Positions 7,911 through 16,633 are shown, counted from the first letter of the stretch. The stretch is 64,000 nt of DNA from SG8-41 sp035649495 (GCA_035649495.1 DASRJL010000110.1:1-64000), one strand, 5' to 3'. Numbers and translations are program-made. The notes: generated from the letters alone by a model not told the origin.

Positions 7911-8249
7911 TTAAACACGAATAAAGCTCTTCCCGCTCCGGTTGCTCGCAACGGCACCTGGGATACGTGCTGATTTAGCCTGCGGCGAAATGACCCACCG
8001 AAGCGTGATCTTTTGCACTTCTTCCGTCTTTGTTGTTGTTCCAGCTCCGGCTGTAATTACCTTCAGGTCAAAACCACCTTTTGCGTTATTGGATTCTGTG
8101 AGGGTGACGTTGAGTTCCAGGTCTAGCCCTGTAAGCTCGAAAAGAGGTTTCTTTCCCGCCTTGGTGCGGTCAGCATCTGATTGTTCCAGTTGCTCTCGGA
8201 CATAAGAGAGAAGCGTAGATAAATCCATCTTGGATCGGGCTTGTGCCAT
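7911..8249 (-). CDS. Trypco2-like domain protein
   Basis: A 112-residue protein: a helix (MDLSTLLSYVREQLEQSD), then LFELTGLDLELNVTLTES, DLKVITAGAG and a strand VQKITLRW. This order fits the trypsin-co-occurring domain 2 family, small adaptor-like domains found next to proteases and other effectors in conflict systems. No protease is adjacent here, although a PD-(D/E)XK nuclease is. An AAGGAT site lies 8 nt upstream of the ATG. Family assignment is by pattern only. Confidence 0.5.
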   Translation of the reverse strand: MAQARSKMDLSTLLSYVREQLEQSDADRTKAGKKPLFELTGLDLELNVTLTESNNAKGGFDLKVITAGAGTTTKTEEVQKITLRWVISPQAKSARIPGAVASNRSGKSFIRV

Positions 8250-8560
8250 TTAGATATCCTTACTTGTGAAGTCATCCGAGGCCGACCCAAACAATACCAG
8301 TCCTGTAGGTCTGACGAGCGCGATCCGGGTGGTAAGGCGGGGAAGCGCGCAGGATGCGCTGCCGTGGCGGCCCCGGCTGCGCTCGCGCTGTCGCGAGTGC
8401 GTCCGGGCGTGTCGGCACACCGACGCGCCCAGCGCCCTCCTGGCGCACACGCCGCGGCATCGGCGGCGATTTCGTGGAGTTCGGAGCGGGTCATTGGAAT
8501 TGGTCTTCACTTGTCGAGCGTCTTGCGATCCCGCTCGTCCAGTTCAACGCACGCTGTGCC
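8250..8560. other. GC-rich gap, possible gene remnant
   Basis: All three minus-strand frames are open for part of this stretch. One frame starts MTRSELHEIAADAA from an ATG near 8494 and looks protein-like for about 14 residues, then degenerates into Arg/Ala-rich sequence. This could be a frameshifted gene upstream of the Trypco2-like gene. I cannot support an intact gene. Confidence 0.35.
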
Positions 8561-9604
8561 TTACACTTCGGCGGCCCCGGTCTCCACGGCAGCCGACTGA
8601 ACAGCGGGCAGCGCTTGCCAGGGTTCTATTGCCTTGTTCAGGGTCAGAGGCACGGGTCGCCCCACACCGTCATTTCGCTCGACCAGAAGCATGCAGAACC
8701 ACGGCCCCTCTTTGGCTCGGCTAACATCCATCGCGTCGCGATGAATCAACAGCACTCCCGACAGTTTCGGGTGCTGTCCGACCGACAATAATGCTTGCAG
8801 CGGCTCGACGAGCCCTATCGGTCCGTGAGAGATATATTCGCTGTTGATAGCCACTATGTTGCACCAGTCATCAACATACTGCCTGTATTTCTTCTCGATG
8901 ATTTCCTTCTTGACCCGCTGGTAGTGGTTTGTCGTGACCCACTCGCCTCCGCCAATTGGACCTATGCAACTGCTTCGAACGTCGAATCCTTTAGGTAGAT
9001 CTGTGCCGCTTTCCGGCACCGTGCCGGTTCGCATGTAGTGAAAGAGACGATCCATCGATCGGACGGCCCGGTCGAAGTACTTGCACTCCACGATGACTCG
9101 CTGGGGCCGAATCACTATGTCCTTCCGGATACCCTCCACCAAGCTTTCGAATTCGATGTCGTGTCCACCGAACTGCAACACACGCCCGACCAACAACTGA
9201 AACCATGCCCCCTGCGGGTGGTATAGGTCTGCGCGCGGGTGGTTTCTTATCGCATTTGCAACGTGCTTAAAACCCGGGGTGCCGGAAAGGTTACGCACCA
9301 GAGCCGTGCAAAGGCGCAGCTGGACGACGCTGGCCATGTCGAGCGCGCGTCTCCTCAACTTGGTGGTCAGCGAGGGCCCAATCTTCTCGTCGAGAAGATC
9401 GAGCATCTCGTGTACCTGCTCGTTCGTAATGCCGCATTGGGGGGAACCAAAATCGGGTACGCTCAGCCGGATCTTTTCGAGTTCGACGCCAGCGCGGGCC
9501 ACCGCCCACGCGGCCGCTTCTTCTTCGGTCATGGGCCATTTGCGTAGAACGCTCGCGTCCGGATGCTCTCCCTTCGCGCGCCAGTACCAATACACGGGCT
9601 TCAT
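8561..9604 (-). CDS. PD-(D/E)XK nuclease-like protein (347 aa)
   Basis: The central segment (about residues 130-195) reads LLVGRVLQFGGHDIEFESLVEGIRKD, then RVIVECKYFDR. This gives an Asp, a spacer of about 10 residues and E-x-K, the core of restriction-endonuclease-like folds. The N-terminal 100 residues are helical (EVHEMLDLLDEKI...TTKLRRRALDMAS). No specific family is recognised; solitary predicted nucleases of this build occur in genomic islands and defence loci. The ATG directly follows the stop of the small upstream gene (9605), so the two are probably cotranscribed. Confidence 0.66.
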   Translation of the reverse strand: MKPVYWYWRAKGEHPDASVLRKWPMTEEEAAAWAVARAGVELEKIRLSVPDFGSPQCGITNEQVHEMLDLLDEKIGPSLTTKLRRRALDMASVVQLRLCTALVRNLSGTPGFKHVANAIRNHPRADLYHPQGAWFQLLVGRVLQFGGHDIEFESLVEGIRKDIVIRPQRVIVECKYFDRAVRSMDRLFHYMRTGTVPESGTDLPKGFDVRSSCIGPIGGGEWVTTNHYQRVKKEIIEKKYRQYVDDWCNIVAINSEYISHGPIGLVEPLQALLSVGQHPKLSGVLLIHRDAMDVSRAKEGPWFCMLLVERNDGVGRPVPLTLNKAIEPWQALPAVQSAAVETGAAEV

Positions 9605-9847
9605 CTATCGATTCCGCGCGGCCACGCCAGGCGCTCGCGTCCTCTCGGGGATCTCGCGCACGGGCGCGCGCCCTGCACCGTCCCGGCGAGCCGCAGCGGC
9701 ATCCGCGGTGACGATGAACGGCCACGCGGCTGGGCTGAGCAGGCGATGGAACCGGGCGATGCGGTACGCGCGGATCGCGGCTGGCACCGCCAGCGCCACG
9801 GCGAGCGCGCCCAGGAGCAGGACGAGGGTGGGATCCATGCCGCGCAT
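9605..9847 (-). CDS. Possible small membrane protein (80 aa)
   Basis: One N-terminal hydrophobic segment (LVLLLGALAVALAVPAAI) followed by a basic tail. Its TAG stop immediately precedes the ATG of the PD-(D/E)XK gene. Support is limited to position and the membrane segment; it could be fortuitous in this GC-rich DNA. Confidence 0.36.
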   Translation of the reverse strand: MRGMDPTLVLLLGALAVALAVPAAIRAYRIARFHRLLSPAAWPFIVTADAAAARRDGAGRAPVREIPERTRAPGVAARNR

Positions 9848-9924
9848 TCTATCGCGTCAGGGCAGCCCCGCCCGGGCCGGACCCGGGCTACACTGGCCGC
9901 ACCGCACAACGTCCGGTGAAAACC

Positions 9925-10449
9925 ATGACCCCGCTGCAAGTCGATGTGTTGCACAAATTTCGCGACCTCGAAATAAAACACCTCGTGATTGGAGGCCAAG
10001 CCATGCGCGCGCTAGGTGTGGACCGTCAGACCCGCGACCTGGACTTGTGGATCCCCTATGACCCGATCACGGTGGCAGGGATGGCACGCTTCGCTCAACA
10101 AATGGGACAGGATCCGCAAGCTCACCCACTGGACCACGCGGGGTTGAGACTCACGGTAGGCGAATTGCCCCATCCGGACGTGGAAATTCTCAACTTCGTC
10201 GCTGGGGATCCGGATTTTGATGCCTGCTTCAACCGGGCGCAGCACCTTGCGCTTGATGGGGAGCCGGTTGTTGCTATATCCGCAGAAGACCTCCTCGCGA
10301 TCAAGCAAGCGTGTGCCGCAATCATGGATCAGGACGCCGTCAATCTGGCCGATCCCGAGAAGCGCGCGGCCTCAGTCAACACCGCCCTGAAGGAGCGGCG
10401 CGATATCGCGTTGCTGGAGCGGTTTCTTGCCGAGAGGAAGCGGGATTAG
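9925..10449 (+). CDS. Nucleotidyltransferase-fold protein (AbiEii/MNT-like)
   Basis: A 174-residue protein with the nucleotidyltransferase signature VIGGQAMRALG...TRDLDLWI: the GG helix followed by D-x-D metal-binding acids. A third acid is likely in PDVEILNFV, and VVAISAEDLLAIKQA follows. Such stand-alone enzymes include toxin-type nucleotidyltransferases (AbiEii) and DUF6036-like proteins in accessory regions. The ATG at 9925 follows GGTGA at a good distance and is preferred to the GTG at 9916. No partner gene is adjacent. Confidence 0.72.
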   Translation: MTPLQVDVLHKFRDLEIKHLVIGGQAMRALGVDRQTRDLDLWIPYDPITVAGMARFAQQMGQDPQAHPLDHAGLRLTVGELPHPDVEILNFVAGDPDFDACFNRAQHLALDGEPVVAISAEDLLAIKQACAAIMDQDAVNLADPEKRAASVNTALKERRDIALLERFLAERKRD

Positions 10450-10785
10450 CTATCGGCGCGCGGTGGAATCTACTGGGTTTCCCGCTCTCGCAGCCCCAGC
10501 TTGCCCTTCGACGTAACAGGAGCGCGCTACCTCTACCTCACCGTTGATTCCCTGGTTGCGGTCGGTGAACGTGGCCGCCGTTACGGGCTCGGGTCGCGGT
10601 CCATGGGGCAGGGACCAGCACCGGGGCGATGCGTCCTGGGCGCGCTGATGGGGGTGACAGGGTAGGGGTGGTGCAGCTGGGTAACGGTTAGCAGACTGCC
10701 ATCGCGAGCCCTGATCCTCACTTCTCGTGCGCCCGCCGCTTAGGCGCTGACTTCGCCTCGTTCCACAGCTTTGCCGCCACGCTTT
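10450..10785. other. Gap with GGGTA repeats
   Basis: No intact gene. It contains a cluster of GGGTA-type repeats at 10659-10690 and, on the minus strand, a leftover of a Lar-like gene (listed separately). Confidence 0.45.
10659..10690. repeat. GGGTA/TACCC repeat cluster, copy 1
   Basis: Contains AGGGTAGGGG and GGGTAACGG. Its reverse complement aligns with 52864-52890 (both read CCGTTACCCA...CTGC...CCCTACCCT). A second cluster lies at 11200-11225. These pentamer clusters sit beside tRNA-3'-end-like sequences and may be integrase arm sites. Confidence 0.42.
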
Positions 10786-10795
10786 TCAGCGATTG
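10718..10795 (-). pseudogene. 3' remnant of a Lar-like gene
   Basis: Read on the minus strand this encodes SLKSVAAKLWNEAKSAPK... then a stop at 10718-10720. It closely resembles the C-terminus of the Lar-like protein at 7576-7758 (IKDVAVKLWNEARLVPE). The cysteine-bearing N-terminal part is missing, replaced by the end of the zinc-ribbon membrane gene. Confidence 0.5.
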
Positions 10796-11043
10796 GGGGA
10801 CGTGAAAGACTCCGAAACCGTCCCGACGAACATGGCAACAATCAGCAGCAGTATGACGATCGCGGCCGCGCTCCCAATCACCACGGCGACGACGTGAAAT
10901 TTTTCGCTGACTACCCTGAAGTACTCATTACAGTTGCGGCAGTGATAGGGCGAAAAGACAGCGAACCAGGACCCGCCTCTCCGGTGGAAGGAAGAACGGC
11001 GTACGTAATGGCTCTGGCAATGGGGACAACGTCTCAATGGCAT
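10786..11043 (-). CDS. Zinc-ribbon membrane protein (85 aa), paralogue of 45452-45754
   Basis: CPHC near the N-terminus, then SFHRRGGSWFAVFSPYHCRNC completes a four-cysteine zinc ribbon; one transmembrane helix follows (AVVIGSAAAIVILLLIVAMFV). A second protein with the same plan and almost the same core (VRRSSFHGKGGSRFGVFSPYRCRSC) is encoded at 45452-45754. Function unknown; both copies lie in accessory DNA among repeats. Confidence 0.65.
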   Translation of the reverse strand: MPLRRCPHCQSHYVRRSSFHRRGGSWFAVFSPYHCRNCNEYFRVVSEKFHVVAVVIGSAAAIVILLLIVAMFVGTVSESFTSPNR

Positions 11044-11199
11044 GGGGATTCAGGCGTGGCTGACGCCAGCCGCGCTGCAATTGCGGCTTCTATCGACATC
11101 GCGGCAATTCTCCCTTCTCTGCTGGCCGCCGTGGCACCGCGCGCGCTTTGGTCCGTACATCTGGCCGTATCGCTCCGGCCGGGCTAGCAGCGTCCTGAG

Positions 11200-11225
11200 A
11201 GGGTAAGGGATAGGGTAAGGGTGCG
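11200..11225. repeat. GGGTA repeat cluster, copy 2
   Basis: Reads GGGTAAGGGATAGGGTAAGG, ending about 30 nt before the second tRNA-Cys 3'-end copy. The same order (GGGTAAGGG cluster, then a T-arm-like sequence) occurs on the opposite strand at 52786-52870. Confidence 0.45.
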
Positions 11226-11256
11226 CGGACGCCCGCTACGCCCCGGGAAATGGCGA

Positions 11257-11280
11257 GTTCGATTCCGACCCCCGCCTCCA
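11257..11280 (+). repeat. 24-bp direct repeat of the tRNA-Cys 3' end (attachment-like)
   Basis: Identical to 7028-7051: T-loop TTCGATT, acceptor strand CCCCGCC, T, CCA. Nothing upstream forms the rest of a tRNA. With the copy at 7006-7051 it brackets 4.2 kb of small accessory genes and marks the switch to conserved genes (pilin operon) on the right. Confidence 0.65.
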
Positions 11281-11408
11281 CTTATATTCAACTACTTACG
11301 ATAAATATCTAGCTGGCCAGTGCGCGCTTTTTCAGCCTGGCCAGTAAGGTCCTGGCAGGATCGACTTCCGGGCGAGCAGCATGGGAGTAGGGCACCGGTG
11401 GGCACGCC

Positions 11409-11849
11409 TCACTTGTCCCATGCCTTGTCGGTGGCCGGCTCGTAGGTGCCGTTGCCATTCATGTCGCGCCAGCGCTGACCGAGATTGTTGATGATCAGCG
11501 GACCGTCGGAAGCCATCAAGCCCCCCGCAACCGGCGTCAGCGTTATGGTGTAGCTCGGCGGCGTGGCACCCGCCGGAACGTTGAACACCGGTGCCTGATA
11601 GCGCGTGCTGAGCTCCGATGGCACGGACGAACTCAATCCGCCGGTGCCGAGCGTGGTGGCGTACTGGCGCTGATCGAGCAGGAACTGCTCCTGGCGTTGT
11701 GCAATGTCCAGCAGGAACTGCTGTCCCGCGCTGCGAGCGCCGCGCACTATGTGCTGCTGGTACGAGGGATACGCGACGGCCGCCAAAATCGTAATGACGA
11801 CTACCGTTATCATCAGTTCGATCAGCGTAAATCCATTCTGGCGCTGCAT
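11409..11849 (-). CDS. pilE: Type IV major pilin-like protein
   Basis: A class-I prepilin: a short leader MQRQNG, then FTLIELMITVVVITILAAVAYPSYQ, with Glu5 of the mature protein present. PilD would cut after the Gly and methylate the Phe. ATG 11849 is chosen because AAGGAG lies 6 nt upstream; the in-frame ATG at 11867 lacks this. The body is typical of PilE-type minor/major pilins that follow pilY1 (Q-QFLLDIAQRQEQFLLDQRQYA). It is the last gene of the minor-pilin operon. Confidence 0.88.
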   Translation of the reverse strand: MQRQNGFTLIELMITVVVITILAAVAYPSYQQHIVRGARSAGQQFLLDIAQRQEQFLLDQRQYATTLGTGGLSSSVPSELSTRYQAPVFNVPAGATPPSYTITLTPVAGGLMASDGPLIINNLGQRWRDMNGNGTYEPATDKAWDK

Positions 11850-11868
11850 AGGATTCTCCTTCCCCATG

Positions 11869-14800
11869 TCACTGGGTCATCTTGTGCCAATAGGTGCGAA
11901 TCCGTGCACCGAGCTCCGTCCCGGGCGGGTTCTGCACGTCCGTCCCTGAGATCACGGCTTGATACTGCTTGCCATCGATCTGGACCACCACGGCCACGGG
12001 AACCGGCGGATAGCCGCCGGATGTACGAGTCTTCGCGCGGTCGCTCGCCGTCAGCAGGCCGCCACTGGCATCGTTGTCGATCTTTGCCGTGCCGTCCTTG
12101 TAGCCTACCGCGTACTCCCGTGCGAGGCCCAGGTTGCTTGTGCATACGCCGGGCGTGGGCAGCGTACCCTGGTTGGTATTGAAGAAAGTGATTCCCGCCA
12201 GCGTGATGGATGAGGTCACCACCTTCTCGCCGGTTGCGAGCGTGATGTACCAGCCCTTTGCGGCAGTGAGGGCCACGTTCGCCGCGGTCTGTTGCGCGGC
12301 GGTGCCGACCTGGATAAGGTTGGCCGTTGTGTCGTACAGATTGGCTTCCGTGATCGCGGTGCGCGTGTAGCTGGCGCCATAGCTTATTCCCACGTCACGG
12401 TCCTTGAACATGTAGTAACGGTTCGTGACGGCGTCTGACAGCGGATGCGCCGAGTCGCCAACCCCGTTGAACGGGTGTTCCCGGTCGCCGGAACCGATCA
12501 GGACCGTGTCGTATGCACCGTTTGCGTCCTTGCCGTACACCACATCGGGCGGATAGAGGAACTTGCGCCTGCTGGTCTTGTTATTGACCGCATCGTATCC
12601 GACGGTGGCGAGCTTGTTCACCGTCCAGTTGACCGCTGAAGCGTCGCCGATGTCCACCCGCCAGACATTGCCGCCGGTATCGCCCACGTAGAGGCGGTCG
12701 ATGTAGCCGTCCGCGTTCCGGTCGAGTGCGGCAACGTCGCTCGGGATGCTGTAGATCATCTGTGACACGGTCTTGTTGACCGTGGCGCCGGTCGGACTGG
12801 GTCCGGCCTGCCACAGCACGTTGCCGTTCGTCGCATCGACGACCAGTATGCCGCGGCCTTTCGTTGGGTACGTCCCGTCCGGAATGGGATCCTGGTCCTC
12901 TACCACCGCGTCATAGCCTGCGCCAAAGATCAGCACCGGATTGGCACTGGCGCGAATGTTCACGACCTTGGGCTCGGACCAGGTCTGCCCAAGCTCACCA
13001 TAGCCGGTGTCCGTGGAAGTCTTGTTCCAGAGCACCTTGGGCGCATCCGGATCGCTCACGTCCAGCGCATAGATGAAGTTGCCGCCCCGCCGCATGCTGA
13101 TAAAGAGATAGACTTTGTCGCCATCGGCCGCAACCAGTTTTCCGTCGCCGTTAGCGTCGTAGCGGTAGACGGACACCGAGCCGTCCGCGAAGTAGGTTTT
13201 CGGGTTCGCGGCGGAAATGGCGGGCGCGTTGTCGCGCAGCCGTTTGAACCGGCTGTAGAACTCGGACGGCACGAATGCCCATTTCTCGTAGCCGTCGGTA
13301 GCGCCGGTTCCGCCTTTCACCGCACGGAACATTCCATCGTTGGCGCCGTAGAAGATGACGACGTCGTTATCGCCCGCAAAGCGGTTGTAGTTGATGACGG
13401 CCGGCCGCGAGTGGAGCACGTCGCCATGAATGGACGCCCGTGCATCTGTGAAGCTTCCGTCGAGGTTCTCGTCGGTCGCGTTGTCCTGACCGCGCACCCA
13501 GTTGATGAGTGCCGTGCGCTCGGTGTCGGTAAGCGTCGTCGCGCTGGACGGGGTCAGCGCAGCCGCCGTAATCAGCGAGTTGGCGGGATCGAACGAGGTG
13601 GAAGCGCCGGCCGTGCTCGAGAGCACGGTGCCCGGGGCGCATCCGATGCACGTGTATATCTTGCGCGCGGTCTGCGAGGCGGCATAGACGGTGCGCAGGC
13701 TCTGCGCGACCGCGCCCTTTTCCACGACTGCGCCATCGGGGGAGTCCGATGCCGAGGGCGGATTGCCGGACGGCTGGAACGACCAGAACGTCGACGACGA
13801 CGTCCAGTAGCTGACGGCATCATCTACCACGAACCCGGTTGACTGATTCTCGGCGCGCAGGCCATTGCGATCCGCAAGAAACAGGGTTGCTGGCCTGGTG
13901 GAAGAATCGATCGCCAGCTTGTATTCCTTCAGATTGCCCGGCCAGCGCGGCAGGCTGTCGGCATCCGGGCGAAATACCCCCATGTAGACCTGATTGAGAT
14001 TGGTCCCGCGTACATTCACGCTGACCGGCAGCGTAACAGAGGCAAAGACGCTATTGACCGCCTGGATCTCGTTGAATATCGTCAGCAGCGCACTATTGAG
14101 TGCCACGGCATCGGTGGCGGCGAAGTAGCGGCCGTGTCCCTGGTTGGCCATGCTCTTCGACACATCAATCTGCTCCTGGATCTGCGTATTGACCGGCGCC
14201 TCGTACACGGCAACGGTGTAGGTGATGATGTTCTGCTGGCCCGGCAGCGAGCTTACGTCCGTGTTGTAGAGGAAACGCGTGTATTCGTCAGCCAGCGTCG
14301 CCTGGGCTCCGGTGTTGGGCAGCGGGATAGTGGTCGTGTTGCCGCCCACGTTGGAGAGCAGCGTCGAGGCACTGGGACTGCCGCCGTCGCCGCCGGGCGC
14401 GTCCGCCTTGCCGTTGGTGATGAAAATCACGTAATTTTTCGCGCAGCCGTCGGATACGGGGCTCACGTAGGACTGGCTGCTCGATGAAGTGAAAGCGTTG
14501 CCGGGCAGAAGCGCGGTAAAGGGGTTCTTCAGGGTGTTGCCTGCATAGTCGCGCTTTGGCTGGCCGAATCCCGCGAACGCGATGGGTCCGTACTGCGTCG
14601 AGCTGGCCGGCGAGCCGGTACCGCCTCCGTAATACTTGAACGCTTCGAACAGCGCCTTGCCGAAGGGCGCGTTCGCGCCCTTGTCGGCGATGATGTCCAG
14701 GCTGTCCATCAGGTTCTGGAACGCCAGCTTGTTGGTGCCGGTCATCTGCCTCAGCGCGTAGCGCACGTAGGAGCCCGAAGGCGTGTCGCCGCCGCCGCTC

Positions 14801-15072
14801 TCGGCGAAAAGCATCAGCCCCAGGTTCACCTCGCTGCTCAGGCCGCCGACGATAGCCTTCAGTGCCGTGACTTCAGCGTTGAACTTCTTGGCGCTGCCGA
14901 AGTCGGCGCTCCAGTTCGCCGAGCTGTCGAGAATGATCAGCACGTTCGGACGCGACGACAACAGCGTGGGCGGGGTGGTGAATATTTCGGTGTCGTCGGC
15001 AGCCGCGGGTAAACACGACCCCAGCAGCACGGCGATAGCACCGGCGAGAAGGAATATACGGCGAAGGTTCAT
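11869..15072 (-). CDS. pilY1: Type IV pilus tip adhesin/assembly protein PilY1
   Basis: A 1067-residue protein with a signal peptide (IFLLAGAIAVLLGSCLPAAA), an N-terminal von Willebrand A region (PNVLIILDSSANWS; the MIDAS DxSxS is imperfect, the last Ser being Asn) and a C-terminal PilY1 beta-propeller. Calcium-loop sequences are visible: DANGDGKLVAADGD near residue 637 and DRNADGYIDRLYVGD near residue 782, the latter matching the Ca2+ site that controls pilus extension and retraction in Pseudomonas. It primes pilus assembly with the minor pilins and acts at the tip. It lies between pilX and pilE. Confidence 0.95.
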   Translation of the reverse strand: MNLRRIFLLAGAIAVLLGSCLPAAADDTEIFTTPPTLLSSRPNVLIILDSSANWSADFGSAKKFNAEVTALKAIVGGLSSEVNLGLMLFAESGGGDTPSGSYVRYALRQMTGTNKLAFQNLMDSLDIIADKGANAPFGKALFEAFKYYGGGTGSPASSTQYGPIAFAGFGQPKRDYAGNTLKNPFTALLPGNAFTSSSSQSYVSPVSDGCAKNYVIFITNGKADAPGGDGGSPSASTLLSNVGGNTTTIPLPNTGAQATLADEYTRFLYNTDVSSLPGQQNIITYTVAVYEAPVNTQIQEQIDVSKSMANQGHGRYFAATDAVALNSALLTIFNEIQAVNSVFASVTLPVSVNVRGTNLNQVYMGVFRPDADSLPRWPGNLKEYKLAIDSSTRPATLFLADRNGLRAENQSTGFVVDDAVSYWTSSSTFWSFQPSGNPPSASDSPDGAVVEKGAVAQSLRTVYAASQTARKIYTCIGCAPGTVLSSTAGASTSFDPANSLITAAALTPSSATTLTDTERTALINWVRGQDNATDENLDGSFTDARASIHGDVLHSRPAVINYNRFAGDNDVVIFYGANDGMFRAVKGGTGATDGYEKWAFVPSEFYSRFKRLRDNAPAISAANPKTYFADGSVSVYRYDANGDGKLVAADGDKVYLFISMRRGGNFIYALDVSDPDAPKVLWNKTSTDTGYGELGQTWSEPKVVNIRASANPVLIFGAGYDAVVEDQDPIPDGTYPTKGRGILVVDATNGNVLWQAGPSPTGATVNKTVSQMIYSIPSDVAALDRNADGYIDRLYVGDTGGNVWRVDIGDASAVNWTVNKLATVGYDAVNNKTSRRKFLYPPDVVYGKDANGAYDTVLIGSGDREHPFNGVGDSAHPLSDAVTNRYYMFKDRDVGISYGASYTRTAITEANLYDTTANLIQVGTAAQQTAANVALTAAKGWYITLATGEKVVTSSITLAGITFFNTNQGTLPTPGVCTSNLGLAREYAVGYKDGTAKIDNDASGGLLTASDRAKTRTSGGYPPVPVAVVVQIDGKQYQAVISGTDVQNPPGTELGARIRTYWHKMTQ

Positions 15073-15091
15073 GATGGTGGCCTCAATCGGC

Positions 15092-15523
15092 TTATAAACA
15101 GTAACCGGGGTTCATGCGGATTTTGAGGCCCTGCCTCATTGCCATATTGGCGCCCGACACCGGATCGGCAGCGCTCGCCTGAAGCTCCCAGTGCGTATCC
15201 TCGGGTGACAGCGGGTTCAGCGCGCTGTAACCCTCGCTCGGGTTCGAAGCGACGCAGGTGGCTGCGGTGACGGCGACCGGTTGCCCGTTCACCGTTACCG
15301 TCTCGTTGCTCGGCGTCTGAAAGGTGGAGAGCAAGCTGATGACTCTTTCAATCGCCTGCACGGCGTTGTATTCCAGCGCTTGCAACGTCTGGCTGTTGCC
15401 CACGACCTTGAGGTTGGCGATGGCGCTGCTGCTCGACGAGAGCGCGAACATCGTCGCGAGCAGCAGCAAGACCATGCACACGATCAGAACGCTGCCTTTC
15501 TGCCGGGAGGGGGATTGCATCAT
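15092..15523 (-). CDS. pilX: Type IV pilus minor pilin PilX
   Basis: A 143-residue minor pilin: a leader ending KG, then SVLIVCMVLLLLATMFALSSSSSAIANLKV. PilX proteins characteristically lack the Glu5 of other pilins, as here. The ATG overlaps the pilW stop by 4 nt (15520-15523). It belongs to the tip-priming complex with PilV, PilW, FimT and PilY1. Confidence 0.87.
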   Translation of the reverse strand: MMQSPSRQKGSVLIVCMVLLLLATMFALSSSSSAIANLKVVGNSQTLQALEYNAVQAIERVISLLSTFQTPSNETVTVNGQPVAVTAATCVASNPSEGYSALNPLSPEDTHWELQASAADPVSGANMAMRQGLKIRMNPGYCL

Positions 15524-16623
15524 GGGTTCTCTCTTCGCGAGCTGGGATTCGTGAGCCGTACCGCGGTGTTGAACACGTGGCGGCGATACTGGTCGTTGGT
15601 GACGGCAGTCGCGCCTGCAAGTCCCAGGCTGTAGGACTTGCTGTCGACGTATCCCAGGGAAGGTTCCGTGTTGCGCGCAACGAAATACAGCGTGGCGGAC
15701 GTCACGTTGGGCATCTGGGCGGGCGAGGGTGCGTCGACGTAGAGATCTGCCGCGCCGTCGCCGATCCTGCCAGTCAGAGGCTGGGGCGTGGCGGGCGTGT
15801 CATCGATGCCGAACTCGACCTGCAGGTTCTCGATGCCTTCTGCGAGCGGTACGATACGCATGGTGGTCGTGCCGCCGGATGCGGTCAGCTCCAGGCGCTT
15901 CAGGGTCGGAATGGGGCGTCCGGAGTCGTCCGCCGCGCCGGTGCAGACAACCCCGCCGCCCGCGGGCAGGCTGCAGGGCGCGATGAAGTAGATGTGAACG
16001 TGATACTTGCGGATTTCCGCCGCCGTTGCCCCGTCCTTCTTGAAGAGCTCGGTTGCCGTGCCATCCGCTTTCTTTGTGGTTCCGATGCTGCCGCCGGAGC
16101 TGCCGAACTGGATCTGCGCCGCCGAGACGGTAGACTGGATATAGACCTCCTGGTCTGCAGGAACGTCCGCAGGCGCAAGCGCGCTGCCGTCAGCACGGCG
16201 TATCACGAGCACGTCGGTGCCCGGAAGCAGGTTCGCGGCCGTCAATCCGTACGTGGCGCACGTCGTCGCCGACAGATCCGCGCGCGTGGAGTAATCGGGT
16301 GCGCTGTAGAGCTGCGCAGGTACCGACAGCGCCGCGTAGAGGTTGGCTGCGCTTGCGATCTCGCAAGGGTCAGGCAGGGCGGGCGGTGCGGCCGGCAGGT
16401 CGTAGAACTGCCCATAGAATCCAGCTTGCTGGAGATCGCTGCTGACCGTCTCGATCGCAAACCTTCCGTTGTCCAGATGTTGCGATGCCTGCTGCAGCTC
16501 GCGGTGGGCGCGCGAGGAGTTGGCAAACACCGAGACCAGGCCCGCGAGCAGGACGAGGCCGAGGCCCATGGCGATCATGAGCTCGACCAGCGAGAAACCG
16601 GCTTTGTATGCTCGAATCATCAT
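15520..16623 (-). CDS. pilW: Type IV pilus minor pilin PilW
   Basis: A 367-residue pilin-like protein: MMIRAYKAG | FSLVELMIAMGLGLVLLAGLVSVFANS. It is followed by the PilW body (SSRAHRELQQASQHLDNGRFA, the region just after the N-terminal helix, and GIENLQVEFGID near residue 270, then a C-terminal TLYFVARNTEP). The length is usual for betaproteobacterial PilW. Coupled to pilX by a 4-nt overlap. Confidence 0.92.
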   Translation of the reverse strand: MMIRAYKAGFSLVELMIAMGLGLVLLAGLVSVFANSSRAHRELQQASQHLDNGRFAIETVSSDLQQAGFYGQFYDLPAAPPALPDPCEIASAANLYAALSVPAQLYSAPDYSTRADLSATTCATYGLTAANLLPGTDVLVIRRADGSALAPADVPADQEVYIQSTVSAAQIQFGSSGGSIGTTKKADGTATELFKKDGATAAEIRKYHVHIYFIAPCSLPAGGGVVCTGAADDSGRPIPTLKRLELTASGGTTTMRIVPLAEGIENLQVEFGIDDTPATPQPLTGRIGDGAADLYVDAPSPAQMPNVTSATLYFVARNTEPSLGYVDSKSYSLGLAGATAVTNDQYRRHVFNTAVRLTNPSSRRENP

Positions 16624-16633
16624 CGTCCGCGCC

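Noticed and set aside
8250..8510. 86-residue Arg-rich minus-strand frame before the Trypco2-like gene
   Set aside because: Composition of a wrong-frame reading; only a short part of another frame looks protein-like.
11090..11281. Frame MEAGVGIELAISRG... on the minus strand
   Set aside because: It is the reverse reading of the tRNA-Cys 3' end and GGGTA repeat; similar frames at 6840-7055 and 52685-53011 have the same origin.
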